33,957 nucleotides of DNA from Clostridia bacterium. GTDB lineage: Bacteria > Bacillota > Clostridia > Lachnospirales > Lachnospiraceae. Location: contig JAJQEA010000101.1 of the NCBI GenBank assembly GCA_021201905.1, positions 1 through 33,957 of the forward strand. Direction: 5' to 3'. Below, in pieces: positions 7,797 through 15,338 of this stretch; the first letter of the stretch is position 1; the number at the start of each line of letters is the position of its first letter. The notes below the pieces were generated by a model. That model was not told the DNA's origin. It worked only from the letters and a program-made list of their open reading frames with translations, and made no database searches. The position numbers and the translations under genes are program-made.

Positions 7797-8432
7797 ATGA
7801 TAGCAGAAGACCAGCAGACCGGGACGCAGTCCGTCTGCTATACGGTTGACATGAAGATGAACCAGGAATCATTGTACCATATGGTTTCCGTGGAAAAATA
7901 TTTGAATCCGTCCGCGCCCCTTTGGGTGTGGCTTGCCTTCACGGCTCTCTTATGGACATGCCGGGCCGGCTGCGTGATTTCCATTCTCCTGCGCGTAACT
8001 GGCATTGTTCACACCCTGACCGCTGCCATTATCTTCCTGATTCTGGCGTATCTGGTCTGCACCTGGGGACCGGGGTTCATCCGCAGCGGCCGCTTTAATT
8101 CAGACCGTTCCAACCGGATGCAGCTGGACACTGCATGGAAGCGTTTCCTTGTCAAAAACGAGGAACCTCTTACGGTGACCTATGAATTTTACCGGAATTA
8201 TTTCAGGACGTCCGGAGGCAGGGCCATCCACGCATACAGCCAGATATCCCACATATGCGAGACACCGCGCTGCCTGGTATTGTATACCATGGACCACGGC
8301 GGCTATCTGCTGGATAAGGGACAGATGGGCGCTATCTGTATAAACGGCCTGCGGACGTTTCTCTCAGAGCGTTCCGGCAAGTCGGTGAAATGGATACAGG
8401 TCAGGGATTATATACCTGTAAAAAGCAACTGA
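7797..8432 (+). CDS. YcxB-like membrane protein of unknown function
   Basis: A protein of 211 residues. Two hydrophobic helices lie at about residues 40-60 (WVWLAFTALLW...) and 68-90 (LTAAIIFLILAYLV). The C-terminal cytoplasmic part (YEFYRNYFRTSGGRAIHAYSQI ... in pieces, VLYTMDHGGYLLDKGQM) resembles the YcxB-like domain found after two TM helices in many Firmicute proteins. Its function is unknown. I chose ATG 7797 because GGAAAAGGA lies 8 bases upstream; an in-frame ATG at 7752 has no such site. A GC-rich terminator follows directly. It sits where trmD would be expected, which suggests a local rearrangement. Confidence 0.75.
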   Translation: MIAEDQQTGTQSVCYTVDMKMNQESLYHMVSVEKYLNPSAPLWVWLAFTALLWTCRAGCVISILLRVTGIVHTLTAAIIFLILAYLVCTWGPGFIRSGRFNSDRSNRMQLDTAWKRFLVKNEEPLTVTYEFYRNYFRTSGGRAIHAYSQISHICETPRCLVLYTMDHGGYLLDKGQMGAICINGLRTFLSERSGKSVKWIQVRDYIPVKSN

Positions 8433-8433
8433 T

Positions 8434-8471
8434 AAAGCCGGCCCTGGCATCTAAGATTGGGGCCGGCTTTT
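8434..8471 (+). terminator. Intrinsic terminator after the YcxB-like gene
   Basis: AAAGCCGGCCC (8434-8444) pairs perfectly with GGGCCGGCTTT (8460-8470) around a 15-base loop and ends in TTTT. It separates the membrane gene from mutL. Confidence 0.75.
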
Positions 8472-8514
8472 AGAGATACTTTTGGGCTGAGAACAGACAG
8501 AAAGGAACTTAAAT

Positions 8515-10562
8515 ATGGCCAACATAACTGTTTTAGACCAAAGCACCATCAATAAAATCGCGGCCGGCGAGGTCATTGAACGGCCGGCTTCCGTAGTGAA
8601 GGAGCTGCTGGAAAATGCCATCGACGCCCATGCCACCGCCGTAACCGTGGAAATCAAGGACGGCGGCTGTTCCATGATCCGCGTCACCGACAACGGATGG
8701 GGCATCCCAAAGGAAGAGATTCCCCTGGCATTCCTGCGCCACGCCACAAGTAAAATCAAGACAGTGGAGGACTTGTTCACCATATCCTCCCTGGGCTTTC
8801 GCGGCGAGGCCCTGGCCAGCATAGCGGCCGTGGCCAGGTGGAGCTGATTACAAAGACAGGGGACAGCCTGACCGGTTCCCGGTACCAGATCGAAGGCGGG
8901 GTTGAAAAGGGACTGGAGGAGATAGGCGCCCCTGAGGGAACCACCATCATTGCCCGCAGCCTGTTTTACAACACGCCTGCCCGGAAGAAATTCCTTAAGA
9001 CTCCCATGACAGAGGGAGCCCATGTGGCGGCCCTGGTGGAGAAGATTGCCCTTTCCCACCCGGATATTTCCATCCGGTTCATACAGAACAACCAAAATAA
9101 GCTCTACACCTCAGGAAACCACAACCTGAAGGACCTGATATATACTGTATTCGGACGGGAGATTGCGGGAAACCTTCTCCCGGTGGAGATAAGGGAGGAC
9201 TGGATTACAGTCACCGGCTTTACAGGCAAGCCGGTCATAGCCAGGTCCAACCGGAATTACGAGAATTATTTCATCAATGGCCGTTATATCAAGAGCACCA
9301 TCATATCCAAGGCCATTGAGGAGGCATATAAGCCCTATATGATGCAGCACAAGTACCCCTTTACCATGCTCCATTTCCATATTGAGCCGGATACCTTGGA
9401 CGTAAATGTGCATCCCACGAAAATGGAACTTCGTTTTGCCGATGGGGAGAAGGTGTACAATGCAGTGTTAAGGGCTGTCAGCAATGCCCTGTCCCACAAG
9501 GAGCTGATTCCCCGGGTAAGCCTGGAGGCAAAGCAGGAAAAGGAGGCCAGGCAGCTGGCAGAAAAGCTGGCTCCCCGCCCGGAGCCCTTTGAGGTGCGCA
9601 GGCGTGAGAACTTAAGCCAGAAACCTGCTGCAAACCCCGGCCAGATGCAGCCCGCAAGCCCATCCTCCGCCGGTTCTGTTTACGCCCATTCAGCTCCGCC
9701 CAGGCCCTCCTTTGTCCAGGAGCTGATGCCTGACTGGCTGAAGGAGAGGAAAAAAGAACAGGAAAACCGTCCGGCCTCACCGGCTTCACCGGCCATCCTT
9801 AACCATCTTAAGGGAACCGGAAATTCGGATACACCGGATACCGCTGCTGGCCCATCCACCGGTCCATCCACCAGTCCGTCCTCCGGCAGCACCGCTGAGC
9901 CGGAACAGCCGAAAGAGCTGAAAGAGCCAGTACAGCCGGAACAGCTGGACCTGTTTGACGGAAAGCTTTTGGACCCCAAGGCCAGGCTGAAGCACAAGCT
10001 TATCGGCCAGCTGTTTGACACCTACTGGATGGTGGAGTACAACGAACAGCTGTTCATCATTGACCAGCATGCCGCCCATGAAAAGGTGCTCTACGAGAAT
10101 ACCATAAAGTCCTTAAAGACGCGGCAGTACGACATGCAGATGGTGGACCCTCCCATTATCCTCACGCTGAACATGAACGAAGAACTTCTCCTGAAAAAAT
10201 ACATGGATTATTTCACGGGAATCGGTTTTGAGATAGAACCCTTTGGCGGCAGGGAATACGCGGTGCGCGGTGTGCCTGCCAACCTGTTTTCCATTGCCAA
10301 GAAGGAACTGCTGACAGAGATGATCGACGGTCTTTCGGAGGATATGTCTGTACATAATCCGGACATTATCTATGAAAAAGTGGCCTCTATGTCCTGCAAG
10401 GCAGCTGTCAAGGGACATCATACCATGTCCTTCCAGGAGGCCAACGTGCTCATTGACCAGCTTCTGGATCTGGAAAATCCTTATGCCTGCCCCCACGGCA
10501 GGCCTACCATCATCTCCATGAGCAAGTATGAGCTGGAGAAAAAATTCAAACGCATTGTCTGA
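8515..10562 (+). pseudogene. mutL: DNA mismatch repair protein MutL with a single-base deletion
   Basis: MutL links MutS mismatch recognition to strand incision. The N-terminal GHKL ATPase motifs are clear: [34 protein letters not shown]. At 8833-8836 the frame is lost, giving AVARWS and a stop at 8845-8847. The remainder continues in another frame from VELITKTGD (8838) to 10562. One extra C after 8835 restores AVAQVELITK and a 682-residue protein. The C-terminal half keeps the metal-binding endonuclease motif DQHAAHEKVLYE, a SCKAAVKG motif and ACPHGRPT, so it was a nicking MutL, and it shows no other decay. As read, the product is about 110 residues and inactive; the downstream frame has no ribosome binding site. 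Start ATG 8515 follows GAAAGGAAC. mutS is not adjacent. Real mutation and sequence error are both possible. Confidence 0.92.
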
Positions 10563-10578
10563 AAGGAGCTTTTATTAT

Positions 10579-11538
10579 ATGAAGCAGCCGCTCATTGTCC
10601 TCACAGGACCCACGGCAGTGGGAAAGACCGCCCTTTCCATCCAACTGGCAAAGGCCGTTGGAGGGGAAATCATCAGCGCGGATTCCATGCAGGTATACAG
10701 GCGCATGGATATCGGCTCAGCCAAGGTAACTCCCGGAGAAATGGACGGCATTCCCCATTACCTCATTGACGTGCTGGATCCGCAAGAGCCCTTTAACGTG
10801 GTCACCTTCCAGCAGATGGCCAGGGAGGCCCTGAGGGAGATTTACAGCCACGGCCATATCCCTGTCATTGCCGGCGGAACCGGTTTTTATATCCAGGCCC
10901 TGCTGTACGATATTGATTTTAAGGAAAATGAGGATGACAGCCCTGTCCGCAGGGAACTGGAAGCCCTGGCTGAGCGGGAGGGAGAGAGGGCGCCCCGGAT
11001 CCTTCACTCCATGCTCCGCCAGGTGGACCCGGAGGCCGCCGATCAAATCCATGCCAACAATATAAAGCGTGTCATCCGGGCCATTGAATACTTCCGCCAG
11101 ACAGGGGAGAAGATTTCCCTCCATAACCAGCAGGAGAGGGAAAAGGAATCCCCCTACAACTTCCTCTACTATGTGCTGAACACGGACCGGGCCCTGCTCT
11201 ATGAGAGAATTGACCGCAGGGTGGACCTGATGATGGAGCAGGGACTGGTGGAGGAAGTAAAGGCATTGAGGGATATGGGCTGCCGGAGAGGCCATACCTC
11301 CATGCAGGGACTGGGATATAAGGAGGTTCTGGACTATCTGGAGGGCAGATGCAGCCTGGAGGAGGCTGTATATATACTGAAGCGCGATACAAGACATTTT
11401 GCAAAACGCCAGCTTACCTGGTTCAAACGGGAGAGGGATGTGCGTTTTTTGAATCTGCCTGAGTTCGGAGGGGACATTTCAAAGGTCCTGGAACGGATAT
11501 TGGAGGATTGCGCAAAACAGGGAATCGTGCTACAATAA
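10579..11538 (+). CDS. miaA: tRNA dimethylallyltransferase MiaA
   Basis: MiaA transfers the dimethylallyl group to A37 of tRNAs that read UNN codons. It has 319 residues. The P-loop GPTAVGKT is near residues 9-16, the DSMQVYR motif follows, then the GTGFYI segment, and a late GLGYKE and FAKRQLTWFKR (tRNA-binding) segment. ATG 10579 follows GAAAGGAGC and yields the family N-terminus MKQPLIVLTGPTAVGK; an upstream in-frame start at 10528 overlaps mutL and is unlikely. It is 16 bases after mutL, the usual mutL-miaA pairing. Confidence 0.97.
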   Translation: MKQPLIVLTGPTAVGKTALSIQLAKAVGGEIISADSMQVYRRMDIGSAKVTPGEMDGIPHYLIDVLDPQEPFNVVTFQQMAREALREIYSHGHIPVIAGGTGFYIQALLYDIDFKENEDDSPVRRELEALAEREGERAPRILHSMLRQVDPEAADQIHANNIKRVIRAIEYFRQTGEKISLHNQQEREKESPYNFLYYVLNTDRALLYERIDRRVDLMMEQGLVEEVKALRDMGCRRGHTSMQGLGYKEVLDYLEGRCSLEEAVYILKRDTRHFAKRQLTWFKRERDVRFLNLPEFGGDISKVLERILEDCAKQGIVLQ

Positions 11539-11567
11539 CAAACCGGAAAACGGAGGATTAAAAACCA

Positions 11568-12863
11568 ATGGATATAAATGAAATGAACCAGATGTACGAA
11601 AGCCTTGGCATCAAACGGGAAGTCAGGGAATTTGCGGCAGAAACGGAACAAGCGCTTAAGGAGCGCTTTGAGGCCATTGATAGGGTGGCGGAATACAACC
11701 AGATGAAGGTCATCAAGGGAATGCAGGACAACCGTGTCAGCGACATCCACTTTGCAGCCACCACCGGCTACGGTTACAATGACCTGGGACGGGACACCCT
11801 GGAGGATGTGTATGCCAGCGTATTCCACGGCGAGAGCGCCCTTGTGCGCCCCCAGCTCATGAGCGGCACCCACGCCCTTCACGTGGCCCTGTCAGGCAAT
11901 CTGCGTCCCGGGGACGAGCTCTTGTCCCCTGTGGGCAAGCCCTATGACACCCTGGAGGAAGTCATCGGAATCAGGGATTCCGTCGGATCCCTTAAGGAAT
12001 ACGGGGTGGCCTACCGCCAGGTGGACCTTTTGGAGGACGGTTCCTTTGACTATGAAGGCATTGGGGCTGCCTTAAATGAAAGGACAAAGCTGGTGACCAT
12101 ACAGCGTTCCAAGGGCTACGCCACCCGCCCCACTTTGTCTGTGAAGCGGATTGGGGAACTCATTTCCTTCATCAAGAACATAAAACCGGACGTCATCTGC
12201 ATGGTGGACAACTGCTACGGAGAGTTTGTGGAAACCATTGAGCCGACCGATGTGGGGGCGGATATGATTGTGGGCTCCCTGATCAAAAATCCCGGCGGCG
12301 GACTGGCTCCCATCGGCGGCTATATCGTGGGCAGGAAGGACTGTATCGAACGGGCCTCCTACCGGTTGAGCGCTCCCGGACTGGGCAAGGAGGTGGGCGC
12401 CAGCCTGGGGTTAAACCAGCAGCTCTACCAGGGACTCTTTCTCTCACCGGTTGTGGTGTCGGGGGCACTGAAGGGCGCCATATTCGCGGCCAGCATTTAT
12501 GAGCGCCTGGGCTACTCGGTGGTGCCAAACGGCAGTGAATCACGCCATGACATCATCCAGGCCATCACCTTTGGCACGCCCGAGAGAGTCATATCCTTCT
12601 GCAAGGGAATCCAGGCAGCCGCGCCTGTGGACAGCTATGTGACACCTGAACCGTGGGACATGCCGGGATATGACAGCCCTGTTATTATGGCGGCCGGCGC
12701 TTTTGTCCAGGGCTCCTCCATTGAGCTCTCGGCTGACGGCCCCATCAAGCCGCCTTATGCCGTGTATTTCCAGGGGGGGCTGACCTGGTACCACGCCAAG
12801 CTTGGAATACTCAAGTCATTACAGCAGCTGCTGGATGACGGGGTTTTGAAAATCTTAAGATGA
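11568..12863 (+). CDS. PLP-dependent methionine gamma-lyase / aluminium-resistance family protein
   Basis: A 431-residue fold-type I PLP enzyme of the Met-gamma-lyase/cystathionine beta-lyase-like family often annotated as involved in aluminium resistance (B. subtilis YnbB type). Visible motifs are SGTHALHVALSGN (PLP phosphate/ring region), CMVDNCYGEFVE (Asp for the pyridine nitrogen) and GSLIKNPGGGLAPIGGYI, where the Lys is the likely Schiff-base residue. The true substrate is not established for most members. ATG 11568 follows CGGAGGATT, 29 bases after miaA; this miaA neighbour is common in clostridia and the two are probably co-transcribed. Confidence 0.9.
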   Translation: MDINEMNQMYESLGIKREVREFAAETEQALKERFEAIDRVAEYNQMKVIKGMQDNRVSDIHFAATTGYGYNDLGRDTLEDVYASVFHGESALVRPQLMSGTHALHVALSGNLRPGDELLSPVGKPYDTLEEVIGIRDSVGSLKEYGVAYRQVDLLEDGSFDYEGIGAALNERTKLVTIQRSKGYATRPTLSVKRIGELISFIKNIKPDVICMVDNCYGEFVETIEPTDVGADMIVGSLIKNPGGGLAPIGGYIVGRKDCIERASYRLSAPGLGKEVGASLGLNQQLYQGLFLSPVVVSGALKGAIFAASIYERLGYSVVPNGSESRHDIIQAITFGTPERVISFCKGIQAAAPVDSYVTPEPWDMPGYDSPVIMAAGAFVQGSSIELSADGPIKPPYAVYFQGGLTWYHAKLGILKSLQQLLDDGVLKILR

Positions 12864-12897
12864 CACCCCAGGAAACTTATGGTAATATATATTAATT

Positions 12898-12934
12898 AGG
12901 CCGAAACCGGGTCCTGGGCCCAGAGGTTTGGCCT
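12898..12934 (+). other. Stem-loop in the leader of the DUF4321 gene
   Basis: AGGCC-G-AAACC (12898-12908) pairs with GGTTTGGCCT (12925-12934) with one bulged G, and the loop itself contains the self-complementary CTGGGCCCAG. There is no T-run, so simple termination is unlikely. It lies 23 bases before the start codon of the small membrane gene. It could be a weak terminator of the upstream unit or a leader structure. Confidence 0.4.
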
Positions 12935-12956
12935 GACTGACCGGAGGGTAAGACAC

Positions 12957-13208
12957 ATGCATTACAAGAATTTCTGGATACTTTTAATCATGCTGCTGGC
13001 AGGCATTGTCCTGGGTGGCTTCATGGGACAGCTGGCAGAAGGGATATCCTGGCTGAACTGGCTGAATTTCGGACAATCCTTTGGGCTGGATTCGCCTCTG
13101 GTAATTAATTTCGGCATCCTGGTCATCACCTTCGGACTGACCATCAAGATTACCATGGCCAGCATCATCGGCGTGGCAGTGGCACTCATCATTTACCGGT
13201 ATATATAA
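12957..13208 (+). CDS. DUF4321 small membrane protein
   Basis: An 83-residue protein with two hydrophobic segments: about residues 6-24 (FWILLIMLLAGIVLGGFMG) and 50-80 (LVINFGILVITFGLTIKITMASIIGVAVALIIY). This matches the DUF4321 type found in clostridia near radC/mre genes. Its function is unknown; the setting suggests an envelope role, but that is inference. Start ATG 12957 follows CCGGAGGGTAAGAC. It lies 44 bases before radC with no terminator between. Confidence 0.8.
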   Translation: MHYKNFWILLIMLLAGIVLGGFMGQLAEGISWLNWLNFGQSFGLDSPLVINFGILVITFGLTIKITMASIIGVAVALIIYRYI

Positions 13209-13252
13209 TTTTCCTGACTTTGTGCTTGGAGAGGTGCATAGTTAGGAGAGAG

Positions 13253-13948
13253 ATGGAAAGAATAAGAATTAAGGATTTGCCCCACAAGGACCGCCCCTAT
13301 GAAAAATGTCTGCGTCTGGGTCCGGACAGCCTGTCCGACACAGAGCTGCTGGCAGTCATCCTGCGCACCGGAAGCAGGGAGGGAAACTCCCTGGACCTGG
13401 CGGACAGCCTGCTGGCTCTTGGAAGCCCCGGAGACGGCCTGCTGGGCCTCTTGCACCACTCCCTGGATGACTTTACGGGAATCAAGGGCGTTGGTAAGGT
13501 AAAGGGAGTCCAGCTGCTTTGCATAGGAGAGCTGTCAAAACGCATCTGGAAGCGCAAGGCCAGCGAGCACGCCCTTTGCTTTGGGCATCCGGAGGAAATA
13601 TCCGACTATTATATGGAAGATATGCGCCATCTGGAGCAGGAGGAAATCTGCGTCATGTTCCTGAACACAAAGCAGGCCATGATCCGCGATCAGATCATGG
13701 CCAGGGGAACGGTAAACGCATCTGTGATGACGCCCCGGGAAGTGCTCATAGAGGGACTCAGGTGCCGGGCCGTGTCCATGGTGCTGGTTCACAATCATCC
13801 CAGCGGAGATCCCACCCCCAGCAGAGCGGACATGCTGCTCACCAAACGCCTGAGGGAAGCGGGAGATCTGGTGGGAATCACACTGATTGATCATATTGTC
13901 ATCGGAGACAGGCGCTATCTCAGTTTCCGCGAAGAGAATTTAATGTAA
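13253..13948 (+). CDS. radC: RadC family JAB-domain protein
   Basis: A 231-residue RadC protein. An N-terminal UPF0758/helix-hairpin-helix part (RIKDLPHKDRPYEKCL, FTGIKGVGKVKG) precedes a C-terminal JAMM metalloprotease-like domain with HNHPSGDPTPSRAD (ligands H180, H182, D193, with S190). The name came from a DNA-repair phenotype now attributed to recG; the real role is unsettled. I chose ATG 13253, which follows TTAGGAGAG and gives MERIRIKDLP; an in-frame start at 13220 adds 11 residues without a good site. In many Firmicutes radC sits beside mreB-mreC-mreD; here mreC follows directly. Confidence 0.93.
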   Translation: MERIRIKDLPHKDRPYEKCLRLGPDSLSDTELLAVILRTGSREGNSLDLADSLLALGSPGDGLLGLLHHSLDDFTGIKGVGKVKGVQLLCIGELSKRIWKRKASEHALCFGHPEEISDYYMEDMRHLEQEEICVMFLNTKQAMIRDQIMARGTVNASVMTPREVLIEGLRCRAVSMVLVHNHPSGDPTPSRADMLLTKRLREAGDLVGITLIDHIVIGDRRYLSFREENLM

Positions 13949-13962
13949 GAGGAAGTTTATCC

Positions 13963-14808
13963 ATGGAAACCAAACACAGTAAATATATTCTGGCAGGACT
14001 TACGGTTCTGTGCGTGCTGCTCATCTGCATCACATCCCTGAAAGACGGCATCATGGAACCCCTGCGCACCGGTGTGGGTTATTTTCTGATTCCCATTCAG
14101 ACAGGAGTCAACGCAGTGGGTACCGGCATCTATAACGAGTTAAAGGATTACGGCAGCTTAAAAGACGCGCTGCGGGAAAATGAGGAGCTGAAAACGCAGA
14201 TCGTACAGCTTACAGAGGACAATAACCGTCTCCAGGCGGAACAGTTTGAACTGGACCGGTTGAGGAAGCTCTACGAGCTGGACCAGGATTACATGCAGTA
14301 TGATAAAATCGGGGCCAGGGTCATTGCCCGGGACTCGGAAAAGTGGTTCCAGGTGTTCCGTATCAACAAGGGTTCCGCCGACGGAGTGGCCGTGGACATG
14401 AACGTGGTGGCCGACGGCGGTCTGGTGGGCATTGTGACGGATGTGGGCGCCAACTACGCCACGGTGCGTTCCATCATCGACGATTCCAGCCGTGTGGGAG
14501 CCATGAAGCTGGATTCCTCCTATAACTGTATTGTGGCAGGAGATCTGACCCTCTATGAGGAGGGACGGCTCAAGCTTACGGATTTTTCAAAGGATGCCGT
14601 TCTCAGGGACGGCGACCAGATAGTCACCTCCAACATCAGCACCAAGTTCCTTCCGGGAATCCTGGTTGGATACGCGGCGGATGTCTCCATTGACCCGGAT
14701 CACCTGACCCAGTCAGGCTACCTGATTCCGGTGGCTGATTTTAATAATCTGCAGGAGGTGCTGATCATCACGGATATCAAAGACACAGGAGAGGCGGCTG
14801 CCCAGTGA
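13963..14808 (+). CDS. mreC: Rod shape-determining protein MreC
   Basis: A 281-residue bitopic membrane protein of the elongasome that bridges MreB/MreD and PBPs outside the membrane. A TM helix is near residues 9-27 (YILAGLTVLCVLLICITSL), a coiled coil at about 60-105 (LRENEELKTQIVQLTEDNNRLQ in pieces), then the beta-barrel MreC domain with VIARDSEKWFQVFRINKGS and GLVGIVTDVG. Start ATG 13963 follows AGAGGAAG. mreD starts inside its stop codon (GTGA overlap), giving translational coupling. mreB is not upstream. Confidence 0.95.
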   Translation: METKHSKYILAGLTVLCVLLICITSLKDGIMEPLRTGVGYFLIPIQTGVNAVGTGIYNELKDYGSLKDALRENEELKTQIVQLTEDNNRLQAEQFELDRLRKLYELDQDYMQYDKIGARVIARDSEKWFQVFRINKGSADGVAVDMNVVADGGLVGIVTDVGANYATVRSIIDDSSRVGAMKLDSSYNCIVAGDLTLYEEGRLKLTDFSKDAVLRDGDQIVTSNISTKFLPGILVGYAADVSIDPDHLTQSGYLIPVADFNNLQEVLIITDIKDTGEAAAQ

Positions 14809-15338
14809 TACAAGCAAAGATAAAACAGGTACTTATCAATATATTGTTTATCGTGCTGGCGTTTACGGTGCAGAACTGTGTATTTCCCCTGCTTCCGTTT
14901 TTGTCGGCAACGCCCAATCTGCTTTTGATCCTTACGTTTTCCTTTGGTTTTATCCACGGGAAGAACGCGGGGATGTTTTACGGCGTCCTTTCGGGCCTTT
15001 TGCTGGACCTTTTCTACAGCGGGCCTTTTGGTTTTTATACCCTGATATATGTTTATATCGGCTATGCCAACGGCATCTTTACCAAATACTATTATGAAGA
15101 CTACATCACCCTTCCGCTGATACTCAGCATTTTCAACGGAATCTGGTACAGCATGTATATATACGTATTCCGTTTCTTAATCCGCAGACGTCTGAACCTT
15201 CCTTACTATTTCAGGAACATCATGCTTCCGGAGATTATATTTACCGCAGTTACCACCCTTTTGATTTACAGGCTGTTCCTTTCCGCCAGCAGACGCGTGG
15301 AGGATATAGGAAAAAGGAGAGACACAAAACTTGTTTGA
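14805..15338 (+). CDS. mreD: Rod shape-determining protein MreD
   Basis: A 177-residue polytopic membrane protein with about five helices (NILFIVLAFTVQNCVF, LLLILTFSFGFIHGKNAG, GVLSGLLLDLFYSGPFGF in the typical MreD signature region, then two more). It starts with GTG at 14805, sharing four bases with the mreC stop. Its own end overlaps the PBP2 start by 8 bases, so mreC-mreD-PBP2 are translationally coupled. It is part of the elongasome with RodA and PBP2. Confidence 0.92.
   Translation: MIQAKIKQVLINILFIVLAFTVQNCVFPLLPFLSATPNLLLILTFSFGFIHGKNAGMFYGVLSGLLLDLFYSGPFGFYTLIYVYIGYANGIFTKYYYEDYITLPLILSIFNGIWYSMYIYVFRFLIRRRLNLPYYFRNIMLPEIIFTAVTTLLIYRLFLSASRRVEDIGKRRDTKLV

Noticed and set aside
8838-10562. 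An independent gene for the MutL C-terminal part
   Set aside because: No ribosome site precedes the GTG at 8838, and the fragment starts in the middle of the ATPase domain.
12957-13208. A toxin of a type I toxin-antitoxin system (small hydrophobic protein with structured leader)
   Set aside because: Length, two TM segments and position before radC fit the DUF4321 family; no antisense promoter was found.
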